Positions 15,540 to 22,214 of a stretch of 27,425 bases of DNA are shown here, in pieces (the first letter of the stretch is position 1; each line of letters begins with the position of its first letter). The stretch lies in IMG/VR virus record IMGVR_UViG_3300007538_000137, positions 1 to 27,425 of that record. One strand, 5' to 3'. The position numbers and the translations under genes are program-made. Under the pieces are notes generated by a model that saw only the letters and a program-made list of their open reading frames with translations, was not told the origin of the DNA and ran no database searches. The stretch comes from a virus.

Positions 15540-16826
15540 CTAGTCATTGTTGATGTAAACACTCTGGCCGGTAGGTGGCTCAAAGCTACGATTACGGGTC
15601 ACCATCCACAAGGTTGGGCTAGAGATGTTCCACTTCAGATCACTCTCAAGATACCCGTCGGTGAACACAAGGACACACTCTGCCTCAATACGTTCTTTGT
15701 TTATGTATTCACTCACACATGAAGCCATAGTTCCCCCGCCGCCAAGTGGTTTGAGGATAGCTTTGATGTTTGAGTAATGACCCTGTTCAATGATTTGTTC
15801 ACCATGGACTTTGGTATCCCACCACAAGATGCGTACACGTTCTGGCGTGACCGTCTCGCAGATAGATGCCAGTTCCGTGGCAAACTCGGTTATCTCTTCA
15901 ACACCGATAGAACCTGACGTATCGATAGCCACAACAATCTCGCCTATCGTTTCGTCCTCGACGCTTGGTAGATAAATGTCATTAGCCATCTGCCGCTTGT
16001 TCATCCGCCGCCATGTGTACTCATCCTTACCACGTGTGGCTGACATAACGAACTCACGCAAGACCTGACGCCAATCAATCTTTGGTTTTAGTAGATCAGC
16101 AATAGTCTTGGGCATATTGCCGCCCAATCGACCTGCAAGTAACCCACCTTCACGCAGATGCTTCTCGATGTCTTTACCGATCTCCTCTAGTTCACCATCC
16201 GATAGGTTGCCGTCAAAGTCATGCTCATCTTGCTTAGAGATGTCATACTTCTTGCCATTGACTTCGACATAATCTCCGTTGCCATCGCTATCTTGCTTTC
16301 CACCCGAGGGTGTACCGCTATTCGATGGATTACCTTTGTCGCTCTTTTTACCACCATCGCCACCAGACTTAGCGTTCTGTTTGAGGTATCTGAACACTTC
16401 ACGCATCGACCAGTTGTGAAACATCGGGTCATACACACCGCCTTCAGGTAAGGTAACAATCTGCTCATGCTTGTTAGAACTTAGCGTTCCAGTGATATTC
16501 ATGATGATGTCATTCACGACAAAGTCTGCCGCAAGGTTCGCCATCTTGGGGTTCTCCTTGAACATAGTCTTGCCATACATCACCTGTTTCAGCGCAACGT
16601 GCAGGTTTTCATGCAGTATCAGCCCACGCAAATCGCTATCACCTAGATTGGTAATGAACTCGCGTCCATACCGTTTGTTGATACCGTCTGTGTATGCCGT
16701 AGGAATACCATCAACCACCTCTGACTTACCCATCAACATAACGCCTGAGTAGAGCGCAGTCTCTGGGTGCTTCATCAGCGCAATGTGGCTACGCTTTACT
16801 CTTGTCTCTTGAGTATCTTTATCCAT
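15540..16826 (-). CDS. VWA protein with HExxH metallopeptidase-like domain
   Basis: This 428 aa protein has two parts typical of the DUF2201/VWA group. The N-terminal part has HENLH (H72, E73, H76), an HExxH zinc-peptidase motif in GLILHENLHVALKQ, then NLAADFVVNDIIMN, whose D101 or N105/D106 might give a third ligand. A low-complexity Gly/Ser/Lys linker covers about 153-185. The C-terminal VWA domain has a full MIDAS: DTSGS (302-306), T366 in GGGGTMASC and D390 in VFTDGYLESD. It would bind a partner through a metal ion, most likely under control of the MoxR ATPase just upstream (gap 11 bases). Start: GGAG seven bases before the ATG. Whether the HExxH is catalytic is unknown. Confidence 0.9.
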   Translation of the reverse strand: MDKDTQETRVKRSHIALMKHPETALYSGVMLMGKSEVVDGIPTAYTDGINKRYGREFITNLGDSDLRGLILHENLHVALKQVMYGKTMFKENPKMANLAADFVVNDIIMNITGTLSSNKHEQIVTLPEGGVYDPMFHNWSMREVFRYLKQNAKSGGDGGKKSDKGNPSNSGTPSGGKQDSDGNGDYVEVNGKKYDISKQDEHDFDGNLSDGELEEIGKDIEKHLREGGLLAGRLGGNMPKTIADLLKPKIDWRQVLREFVMSATRGKDEYTWRRMNKRQMANDIYLPSVEDETIGEIVVAIDTSGSIGVEEITEFATELASICETVTPERVRILWWDTKVHGEQIIEQGHYSNIKAILKPLGGGGTMASCVSEYINKERIEAECVLVFTDGYLESDLKWNISSPTLWMVTRNRSFEPPTGQSVYINND

Positions 16827-16837
16827 GTCACATCTCC

Positions 16838-17953
16838 TTAGAACAAATCATGGTTGTTTTCTGCCCACTTACCAATCTCTTCGTTGTTACGCGCTAAACG
16901 AATACCCTTCGGGCTACGCATCATCATGGTAAAGAACACACTCTGTACTTCTTCCGATGGAATACGTTTAACGAACTGCATGAACTTGGACAACTGATCC
17001 TGCGTCTCTAGAACATCTACTGCCTGAAACATAATCATCAACTGCGCGCTGATGTCCTTCGGCACATCGATTGTGTCTGGGTGTTTCACGATGTCGCTAA
17101 CATCAGATAGAGTCTTCTCCAGCGACATGAACGCCGCCATGTCAGCCGCAAACGCCGCACCGACCGTACCTGCCAAACCCACCTTCACCGCATTTTCAGT
17201 CAGCTTGTCACGGTTCTTGACAATCACATCACACTTCGCAAGGGAGCGTGGCGACACGAACGACAACGCACCGTTGGTTGGTCTAAAGATGTATGGATTA
17301 TCTTTTTGCTCATCGCCTTGCGTGTAGCTAGCCAGACACCTTGGGAACATCGCAACTGCCGCACGCACAATGCGTGAGATACCATTGTTGCCTGCCCACG
17401 GTAACCATTCTTTAGGAGTTGGTTTCGACATTGGCACGATACACACACGGTTACCTGCGTGAGCAAGCATAGAGTCACCGACACCATCTGATGCATTGTT
17501 AGATGATGCAAACACGACCGACTTGCCTAACGGCTTGTCACCCACCATGCGCTCTAACATCAGCCGAGTGAACACGACCTGCAATAACTTGGGCGACTTC
17601 ATAAACTCGTCGAGCAAGATTACCTTTGGTTTGTCACTATTGAGATTAAACAGCGATGACACATAGTATTCCAATTGCTTTGACGCATGATTGGGGATTG
17701 TCATACCGATGTCCTGCATATCCTTCACAGGGCAGTCAACGTATATGTAATCGTACTTGTCACCGTCTATGTCATAGCCATCTTTGGGTGAGCGCCACTT
17801 GTCACCGTTATCTTCAGCTATCATGCTCAACAATGATGTCTTGCCACAGCCCGGCTCTGACTGCACAACCACAGTTAGTTCTTCACCTACCAGTGGAATG
17901 AAAGAGCGCAACTCATCAATTGACATTGCTTCGAGGGTGTTTACTTTACTCAT
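16838..17953 (-). CDS. MoxR-type AAA+ ATPase
   Basis: This 371 aa AAA+ ATPase has Walker A SEPGCGKTS (32-40), a DCPVKDMQDIGMTIP segment, Walker B VILLDEFMKS (111-120) and sensor 1 FASSNNASDG (149-157). That segment with its D and GMT-P residues is typical of MoxR/AAA_5 proteins. A helical C-terminal domain follows. MoxR ATPases act with VWA proteins as chaperones or remodellers of metal-enzyme or effector complexes, and here the VWA gene follows directly. GGAG lies nine bases before the ATG. It is in the operon from the promoter at 18989. It is not a clamp loader and lacks helicase motifs. Confidence 0.9.
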   Translation of the reverse strand: MSKVNTLEAMSIDELRSFIPLVGEELTVVVQSEPGCGKTSLLSMIAEDNGDKWRSPKDGYDIDGDKYDYIYVDCPVKDMQDIGMTIPNHASKQLEYYVSSLFNLNSDKPKVILLDEFMKSPKLLQVVFTRLMLERMVGDKPLGKSVVFASSNNASDGVGDSMLAHAGNRVCIVPMSKPTPKEWLPWAGNNGISRIVRAAVAMFPRCLASYTQGDEQKDNPYIFRPTNGALSFVSPRSLAKCDVIVKNRDKLTENAVKVGLAGTVGAAFAADMAAFMSLEKTLSDVSDIVKHPDTIDVPKDISAQLMIMFQAVDVLETQDQLSKFMQFVKRIPSEEVQSVFFTMMMRSPKGIRLARNNEEIGKWAENNHDLF

Positions 17954-17985
17954 GATTTAATACTCCATTAACTGATTGAAAAAAA

Positions 17986-18897
17986 TTACACGCATTTGAA
18001 CGCGCCGAACTTGCCAAGGATTTCGTCGATGTCGTCCTTGACTGCACTGCGCACTGCTTCACTGCCACGGATTGCTTTAGCGTCCACACCATTTAGTGCT
18101 TTCTCTAATGATGCCCGAGCATCCTCAAGTTCGCTCGCACCTGTTAGGTTGAACGATTTGAAAGTCTCGCACATCTCCTTGGCTCTCTCGATTGTCGAAT
18201 CGTAAATCTTACGTTTCTTGATCTTGATCTCACCATCTACCTCTGCCTCATCCACGCTACAACAATGACTGATGGACTTCATCACCTCGATGAACCTTGT
18301 TTGCTGTTCCACCATGACGTGGTTCACTATTTCTTCAGCCTGCTTGTTGTATGTGTTATACAAGTCTTCAGCGATGTCATTGGCTATCTGGCTGCGGAAG
18401 TCGTTCTTGGGTACCTCTGACGTAAACAAACGCAAGCCGAACTTAGATGCCAGTTCTTCGCGCGGCGGGTAGTCATCACGGTTAAACATATCGCCCTGCT
18501 TGAACGCCATGTCACTCACGATGCTATCGTATTCGCCGAGAAACTCACCGAGTAGTTTGCTGAACTCTGCCTCATGTGTATGAAACTCTTCCTTGAACTT
18601 GGGCATATCTACTGTGGGTAGCAAGTCTTGGCTGTTATTCCAGCGATATGTGCGACGCTTTACCCAGTTGTAGATGGTCTGCCGATAGTTCACGATAGCT
18701 TTGTGCTTGGGATGATCTGCTAGCAGATTCTTAACGTACCTACCTGCAGAACGATCAGCTCGTTTTGCTGTAGTAACCTCATTGCTGATGGTGCGGTCTT
18801 GCTTGGTAGCTGACCACACGTTGATGTCTACCGAAACAAGCAGGGCTGATGACGCTAACGAAATCAGATGCTTGGGCTGTTGTAATGCCATATCCAT
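17986..18897 (-). CDS. DUF3150-like coiled-coil protein
   Basis: This 303 aa, mostly helical protein is the first gene after the 19.0 kb promoter. The N-terminal segment LLVSVDINVWSATKQDR resembles the start of DUF3150-type proteins (l-DisxWsxxK), which also tend to sit beside MoxR and VWA genes. The call is from memory. Later parts include GEFLGEYDSIVSDMAF, KFGLRLFTSEVPKNDFR, long helices with AEEIVNHVMVEQQTRFIEVMK, and KKRKIYDSTIERAKEMCETF. It has no catalytic motif and is probably a structural or adaptor partner of the ATPase/VWA pair. ATG 18897 has GGAG seven bases upstream. A start 16 codons earlier reaches into the 5' leader and the inverted repeat, so it is less likely. Confidence 0.8.
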   Translation of the reverse strand: MDMALQQPKHLISLASSALLVSVDINVWSATKQDRTISNEVTTAKRADRSAGRYVKNLLADHPKHKAIVNYRQTIYNWVKRRTYRWNNSQDLLPTVDMPKFKEEFHTHEAEFSKLLGEFLGEYDSIVSDMAFKQGDMFNRDDYPPREELASKFGLRLFTSEVPKNDFRSQIANDIAEDLYNTYNKQAEEIVNHVMVEQQTRFIEVMKSISHCCSVDEAEVDGEIKIKKRKIYDSTIERAKEMCETFKSFNLTGASELEDARASLEKALNGVDAKAIRGSEAVRSAVKDDIDEILGKFGAFKCV

Positions 18898-18924
18898 GAT
18901 GATTCTCCATTTGGTTAAAACAAT

Positions 18925-18953
18925 TTCCACTATCACGTGGAACACTAACTAAG
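18925..18953. repeat. 29 bp repeat element, copy 1
   Basis: The inverted repeat TTCCAC-N6-GTGGAA (18925-18942) is followed by CACTAACTAAG. It lies about 40-57 bases downstream of the predicted transcription start of the 19.0 kb promoter, in the 5' leader, where the RNA could form a 6 bp hairpin. Copy 2 at 21530 has the same spacing to its promoter. Confidence 0.8.
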
Positions 18954-18988
18954 GGATAAGTTAAAGAACTTCATCGCCTTACCATTTC

Positions 18989-19017
18989 ATTATAGTATAA
19001 CTTGACATATGAGTCAA
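18989..19017 (-). promoter_or_regulatory. Sigma70 promoter with operator, 19.0 kb
   Basis: On the minus strand a -35 TTGACT (19012-19017) and a -10 TATAAT (18989-18994) are separated by exactly 17 bases. The palindrome TTGAC-ATATGA-GTCAA (19002-19017) covers the -35 box, a classic repressor position. The 30 bases over the promoter are identical to those of the promoter at 21594-21622. It drives the DUF3150-like/MoxR/VWA operon. Confidence 0.88.
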
Positions 19018-19035
19018 GAGTTTACCTAAAATACT

Positions 19036-19443
19036 TTAACCCCAGTCCGTTACTATCTGGCGCGAGATATCGATAACGGGGTCGCCATGTGTAGACGCCT
19101 TGCCCGCGTTAGCCATGTAGTGGTTGTCGTCTAGTTCTTCACCGATCCGCGCTTTCTCGTACCATATGCCTGAGTTGTTATCCTCGTCGTTGCACCAATC
19201 GTTGGCAATCTCAATGATGCGCTCGTGTGCCCGTACGTCTTGATATGAGTCGTACCACTTAACACTATCAGCCCTGAAGTTGATCGCGTAGTTCTTCTCA
19301 TCTATCTCTAGCTCATCTATGACCGTGGATGTCAGCTCGTTTTCGCGTATCTCGGCAAGAAATACATAGAACGACTGCCTATCCAACCTATCGTCATCCG
19401 ATTGAAAGCGCACCGTGTACGCCAAGTCTGATCTGTAACCCAT
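19036..19443 (-). CDS. 135 aa MGYRS-type phage protein
   Basis: This 135 aa acidic protein begins MGYRSDLAYTVRF, a start shared by a group of phage proteins of unknown function. It then has FYVFLAEIRENELTSTVIDELEIDEKNYAINF, KWYDSYQDV and HERIIEIANDWC. The pattern of two alternating strands and helices suggests a small alpha/beta fold. It is the last gene of the transcript from the 21.6 kb promoter. The next promoter lies just after its stop, and no terminator separates them. GGAG lies seven bases before the ATG. Confidence 0.8.
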   Translation of the reverse strand: MGYRSDLAYTVRFQSDDDRLDRQSFYVFLAEIRENELTSTVIDELEIDEKNYAINFRADSVKWYDSYQDVRAHERIIEIANDWCNDEDNNSGIWYEKARIGEELDDNHYMANAGKASTHGDPVIDISRQIVTDWG

Positions 19444-19444
19444 G

Positions 19445-19873
19445 TTAATTCTCCTTTGCGTGATTTATGAGTTTCGCTAGCAATACCATCAAGTCTTCGT
19501 CTGTCTGATACCCGAATGGTTCGTCACTATCTTCCCACACGTTTGGCATCATCACCTCGTAGGGCGCCTCGGCAGAGCAGTGCATGGTCGAACCACACAC
19601 AACCGATACCGTAAATACAGCGCCACTGGTACATGGAATACTATATTTGGCTTTGTATGATTTACCATTCTTCCTAGCCATCTCTGCCATGATGCCGTTC
19701 GGGTTGCGCAACGCTGACTCATACATGGAGTGGTAGCCCCACTCCACGATGTACTTGTTGAACGGTAGCTTAGGTTTCTCGTTGCCATGCTTGTCTGGTA
19801 GAAATACCTCCTCCATGCGATCAAACACAGCGTGCCTGTCCTCTAGCAGTTGATCTAGAGTTCTTCCAGTCAT
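19445..19873 (-). CDS. 142 aa hypothetical protein
   Basis: I do not recognise this protein. It has a helical N-terminus (TLDQLLEDRHAVFDRMEEVFLPD), a basic middle (MAEMARKNGKSYKAKYSIPC) and a beta-like stretch SGAVFTVSVVCGSTMHCS with Cys. A C-terminal helix LMVLLAKLINHAKEN follows. Start ATG 19873 overlaps the TGA of the NinX-like gene (ATGA), with GAGGAG five bases upstream, so translation is coupled. It belongs to a string of small accessory genes. Confidence 0.75.
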   Translation of the reverse strand: MTGRTLDQLLEDRHAVFDRMEEVFLPDKHGNEKPKLPFNKYIVEWGYHSMYESALRNPNGIMAEMARKNGKSYKAKYSIPCTSGAVFTVSVVCGSTMHCSAEAPYEVMMPNVWEDSDEPFGYQTDEDLMVLLAKLINHAKEN

Positions 19874-20262
19874 GACAACTCCTCTGGTAGTTCAACTTCA
19901 TCGCCCAACTTGGACGCAACGTAGCACCGCATAGCGGCGATTAGTGGTGTGGGGGCTGTCTCACATTTATACGGCTCATCACCGTTGTCAGTAGTGCAGG
20001 ACGTTTCGCAGTACCAACACGGCTCCCGCAGAATGACTCCATTCTCATCATGCACGGCTTCCGAAAACCAAACAGCTAGCTTCTCACGCTCAATGATCGG
20101 TCCACCTTGCGCCCAGTCGGTTGACGGACAAAACGTAACTGACCCTGCGGGCTGTGTTCCTATGCGTATATACGCACCAAAGTCTGTGATTATGTCTTTG
20201 TGCCCTAAAGCCACCGCCACCGCCCAGTCGAGCGCGGCGCCTGTTAATTCACTCGTTTTCAT
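19870..20262 (-). CDS. ninX: NinX-like DUF2591 protein
   Basis: This 130 aa protein matches the DUF2591/NinX pattern: MKTSELTGAALDWAVAVALG at the start and FCPSTDWAQGGPIIEREKLAVWF in the middle, with a conserved C-terminal part APTPLIAAMRCYVASKLGDEV. NinX proteins occur in the nin region of lambda-like phages and many others, with no known activity. An insert with Cys (CWYCETSC, then YKC) could bind a metal and is not typical of the family. AGGAG lies seven bases before the ATG, which overlaps the TGA of the 64 aa gene. A frame 70 codons longer covers that gene and is not real. Confidence 0.85.
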   Translation of the reverse strand: MKTSELTGAALDWAVAVALGHKDIITDFGAYIRIGTQPAGSVTFCPSTDWAQGGPIIEREKLAVWFSEAVHDENGVILREPCWYCETSCTTDNGDEPYKCETAPTPLIAAMRCYVASKLGDEVELPEELS

Positions 20263-20453
20263 TTGCTTTCTCCTTTGAAATAAGTCTTTGCCCTGTCCCA
20301 CAAACACAGCGCATCCATGACGTTCGTGTAGTGAATCGAGTCCTCCATGTCCACGCTGTCGTGACACTGTACAAACTGTTTTACATATGCCTCTGGTGCG
20401 TAGCCCATGGAGTCTGCGTATGCCTTTACAAAGGCGGCTTGTTCCTCGGTCAT
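20259..20453 (-). CDS. 64 aa hypothetical protein
   Basis: This small acidic protein begins MTEEQAAFVKAYADSMGYAPE and continues with FVQCHDSVDMEDSIHYTNVMDALCLWDRAKTYF, mostly helical. It has no known domain that I recognise. A strong AGGAG lies seven bases before the ATG. ATGA overlaps join it to the 56 aa gene before it and the NinX-like gene after it. Confidence 0.75.
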   Translation of the reverse strand: MTEEQAAFVKAYADSMGYAPEAYVKQFVQCHDSVDMEDSIHYTNVMDALCLWDRAKTYFKGESK

Positions 20454-20620
20454 GTCGGCTCTCCTTCCACATCTTCTACGCCTTCTTCATCACTCTCTAG
20501 TGCAATCAGGTTGTTGTCTGCCTGAAGTAGTGACCGCACTTCATCGTGCAGTTCGTTCAGCGCATCCTCTGCGGTCTCGCCTCGTACCCACACGGTACAT
20601 TCAAATTTATATGTTTTCAT
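20450..20620 (-). CDS. 56 aa acidic small protein
   Basis: This short frame encodes MKTYKFECTVWVRGETAEDALNELHDEV, then an acidic tail (LESDEEGVEDVEGEP). The strand-helix pattern KTYKFECTVWVRGETAEDALNEL is common in short phage proteins. Its ATG overlaps the TGA of the zinc-ribbon gene (20617-20620), and its TGA overlaps the ATG of the 64 aa gene. The AGGAG of the next gene lies in its 3' end. The gapless chain is good evidence for translation. Function unknown. Confidence 0.75.
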   Translation of the reverse strand: MKTYKFECTVWVRGETAEDALNELHDEVRSLLQADNNLIALESDEEGVEDVEGEPT

Positions 20621-20832
20621 TTAACTAACCCTCCCTTGTTGTTGATGCCAACTAAGTCGTCCATGTCGGTAAACAACATATAGTTGCTCTTGTGCATGGG
20701 CGCGATTGTCCATGACTTTCTCTCGTCACGCGCAGACGCCTCGCCACATTTGAGACACATCTTGTAGCCCAACGCCCAACGCTCGTAGGGGAAGTCGTCC
20801 CCACAGACGCGACACTCTATCCAATCTGTCAT
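20617..20832 (-). CDS. 71 aa zinc-ribbon protein
   Basis: Four cysteines form a clear zinc ribbon: C7-x2-C10 and C26-x2-C29, in IECRVCGDDFPYERWALGYKMCLKCGE. The rest (SWTIAPMHKSNYMLFTDMDDLVGINNKGG) matches a conserved tail seen in many short phage proteins of this type, whose role is unknown. It is ATGA-coupled on both sides. Binding to nucleic acid or a protein partner is a guess. Confidence 0.82.
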   Translation of the reverse strand: MTDWIECRVCGDDFPYERWALGYKMCLKCGEASARDERKSWTIAPMHKSNYMLFTDMDDLVGINNKGGLVK

Positions 20833-21044
20833 ACCGTCTCTCCTTGTTTTGATAATAAATACTCAGCAAGATGAGCGCGGGCTCTGGCAACTGCATCTGC
20901 AACGGACATGGCATGTACGGGGACAGTGCCGTATGGCATGGGCAATGACACTAAAAAGCGACGGTAGGGGGTGTGCGACCCAGCGCACCCAACACGCTCA
21001 ACCCTGTATTCCGTACCGTCCTCGTGGGTGTATGTACTTGTCAT
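20829..21044 (-). CDS. 71 aa hypothetical protein
   Basis: This small protein has an N-terminal beta part (TYTHEDGTEYRVERVGCAG) and a C-terminal helix (AMSVADAVARARAHLAEYLLS). It resembles short phage proteins of a beta-helix fold with no known role. The ATG follows the 79 aa gene by nine bases, with GGAG before it. Its TGA overlaps the zinc-ribbon start. Confidence 0.75.
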   Translation of the reverse strand: MTSTYTHEDGTEYRVERVGCAGSHTPYRRFLVSLPMPYGTVPVHAMSVADAVARARAHLAEYLLSKQGETV

Positions 21045-21053
21045 GTTTATCTC

Positions 21054-21293
21054 CTAAATGGTGTTGAGTTCTGTAGCCTGAATGTCAGCGTCGAGCAGTG
21101 CGTACCCTGCGGCTGTCTCACTGGTGCAGAGGCTAACGTGAATAATGTCTGACTTGATGGAACGCGCCAAGCTGTTGATTGCGGCAGGCGTGATGTAGTC
21201 TCCACGGTGGTACAGAACCTCCTTTGTGGTGGGGTTGATGATGTCAAACGTTACGACGAATAAGAATCCATCGAGGGGTGAAGAACTATGCAT
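21054..21293 (-). CDS. 79 aa hypothetical protein
   Basis: I do not recognise this protein. It begins MHSSSPLDGFLFVVTFDIINP, then EVLYHRGDYITPAAINSLARSI and IIHVSLCTSETAAGYALL, an alpha/beta pattern. Its ribosome site AAGGAGATCATC before the ATG is nearly the same as those before the genes starting at 24369 and 18897, which suggests these small early genes share a leader type. A competing frame on the same strand is a shadow. It is the second gene after the 21.6 kb promoter. Confidence 0.75.
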   Translation of the reverse strand: MHSSSPLDGFLFVVTFDIINPTTKEVLYHRGDYITPAAINSLARSIKSDIIHVSLCTSETAAGYALLDADIQATELNTI

Positions 21294-21312
21294 GATGATC
21301 TCCTTGATGATG

Positions 21313-21483
21313 TTAAGCTACGAGGCGTAAGCCTGATTGTGTGTCGACCAACCCCTTGCAGTCAGACAGGTCTAACTTGGTGAGGTTGTTCACTAGTTCA
21401 GGCAGGGTGATGAGACCATTGCAGTACATGGCTATGGCTTCTGATGCAGATTCGGTCAGTTGGTTGTATTCTGATTGTGTCAT
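21313..21483 (-). CDS. 56 aa first gene after 21.6 kb promoter
   Basis: This short frame encodes MTQSEYNQLTESASEAIAMY and continues to TLPELVNNLTKLDLSDC, a mostly helical, acidic protein I do not recognise. AGGAG lies six bases before the ATG, the gene is headed by a strong promoter at 21594-21622, and a good ribosome site for the next gene follows the stop, so it is very likely real. Confidence 0.72.
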   Translation of the reverse strand: MTQSEYNQLTESASEAIAMYCNGLITLPELVNNLTKLDLSDCKGLVDTQSGLRLVA

Positions 21484-21529
21484 GGTGATCTCCTGTAATT
21501 AAAAAACGATGAGCCTTGAAAAACATTAG

Positions 21530-21558
21530 TTCCACTGTCACGTGGAATACTAATTAAC
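21530..21558. repeat. 29 bp repeat element, copy 2
   Basis: TTCCAC-N6-GTGGAA (21530-21547) is followed by TACTAATTAAC. As in copy 1, it lies about 40-57 bases after the predicted start of transcription from a sigma70 promoter, and can form a 5' leader hairpin. Three further copies (22077, 22905, 24016) are not in a leader. Confidence 0.8.
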
Positions 21559-21593
21559 GATGTAGAGTAGTTTGTTCTCTGCCCTACACCTCT

Positions 21594-21622
21594 ATTATAG
21601 TATAACTTGACATATGAGTCAA
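21594..21622 (-). promoter_or_regulatory. Sigma70 promoter with operator, 21.6 kb
   Basis: On the minus strand a -35 TTGACT (21617-21622) and a -10 TATAAT (21594-21599) have a 17 base spacer. The palindrome TTGAC-ATATGA-GTCAA (21607-21622) overlaps the -35. The promoter is the twin of the 19.0 kb one and heads the nine small genes from 21483 to 19036. Confidence 0.88.
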
Positions 21623-21654
21623 GGCTTTGGGTAAGAAAGTTAGATAGGGTGGTT

Positions 21655-22017
21655 TTGTTCTAATGTTCTAGCTTGTTCTATTTTTTTGACTTTACATATA
21701 GAACAAGATTTTAGTGGTGCTGATTTTGTAAGTTGTTGATTTTCTTATATATTATTTTATAATAAGTATAGTATAAGTGTACTTGTTCTAATGTTCTAGT
21801 AATTTTTAGGGGGATACGGTTCTATTTTGTGTTTTGGGGTGAGGCTTTGCATTTGCTGGGAAGGACGCTTGATCCACACTTTTTCAAATTTTTGCCCGTC
21901 CCCTGCAAAAAACGTAGAACATTAGAACAAAACGCTTGGAACCCGCATAAAACCTAGCTTTTTTTGTTCTAACTTTACATTCAAAATCGTGTTTTGTTCT
22001 ACTTTTTTGTAGAACAA
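21655..22017. repeat. GTTCTA/TAGAAC iteron array, candidate origin
   Basis: Gene-free stretch (21623-22076) with twelve copies of GTTCTA or its complement in 361 bases. Plus copies start at 21657, 21665, 21675, 21785, 21793, 21819, 21966 and 21996. Minus copies start at 21699, 21915, 21923 and 22010. Eight carry the longer TTGTTCTA form. The 16-mer TTGTTCTAATGTTCTA occurs directly at 21655 and 21783 and inverted at 21915. An AT-rich block (about 21730-21780) lies between. This is the layout of an iteron-type origin with an unwinding element. A dense operator array is the alternative. No gene is apparent here. Confidence 0.7.
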
Positions 22018-22076
22018 GGCGGCAAACAACCCCCAAAAACTTCATCTACCGTTCTCAGAAATGAAGTACAGAGTAA

Positions 22077-22105
22077 TTCCACGTCCACGTGGAACACTAA
22101 TTAAG
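22077..22105. repeat. 29 bp repeat element, copy 3
   Basis: TTCCAC-N6-GTGGAA (22077-22094) is followed by CACTAATTAAG. It flanks the iteron region on its right side. A TGTACT lies at 22066-22071, 5 bases after it on the minus strand, but no convincing -10 box follows, unlike copies 4 and 5. Confidence 0.8.
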
Positions 22106-22131
22106 CACCTAGCATGGCATCGCGCGCTGGC

Positions 22132-22164
22132 TCTCGCGCGGGGAAACAGAACTGGTATCAAATA
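22132..22164. repeat. 33 bp intergenic repeat, copy A (with AACTGGTATCA)
   Basis: A 33 base stretch identical to 22960-22992. It runs from a CGCGCG-rich segment through GGGGAAACAGAACTGG to ATCAAATA. It lies between the terminator of the 199 aa gene and repeat copy 3. In copy A, the two CGCGCG blocks could form a hairpin (CGCGCG-N8-CGCGCG, 22120-22141). Confidence 0.8.
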
Positions 22165-22172
22165 GCAGGCAC

Positions 22173-22198
22173 AAAAAAAGCCAGCCCGAAGGCTGGCT
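22173..22198 (-). terminator. Terminator of the 199 aa gene
   Basis: The minus strand has a perfect 8 bp stem AGCCAGCC / GGCTGGCT with a TTCG loop, followed by seven T (plus-strand A tract 22173-22179). It starts 16 bases after the stop of the 199 aa gene, as a canonical Rho-independent terminator. Confidence 0.92.
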
Positions 22199-22214
22199 GT
22201 GAGTTATTAGGGTT

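Noticed and set aside
18898-18945. Upstream start of the DUF3150-like gene
   Set aside because: It would begin inside the 5' leader element, and the GGAG is placed for the ATG at 18897.
20263-20472. 70 codon extension of the NinX-like gene
   Set aside because: It overlaps the whole 64 aa gene, and the family start MKTSELTGAALDWAVA with AGGAG is at 20262.
21655-22017. CRISPR array
   Set aside because: Repeats are short and irregularly spaced in both orientations, with no spacer structure and no cas genes.
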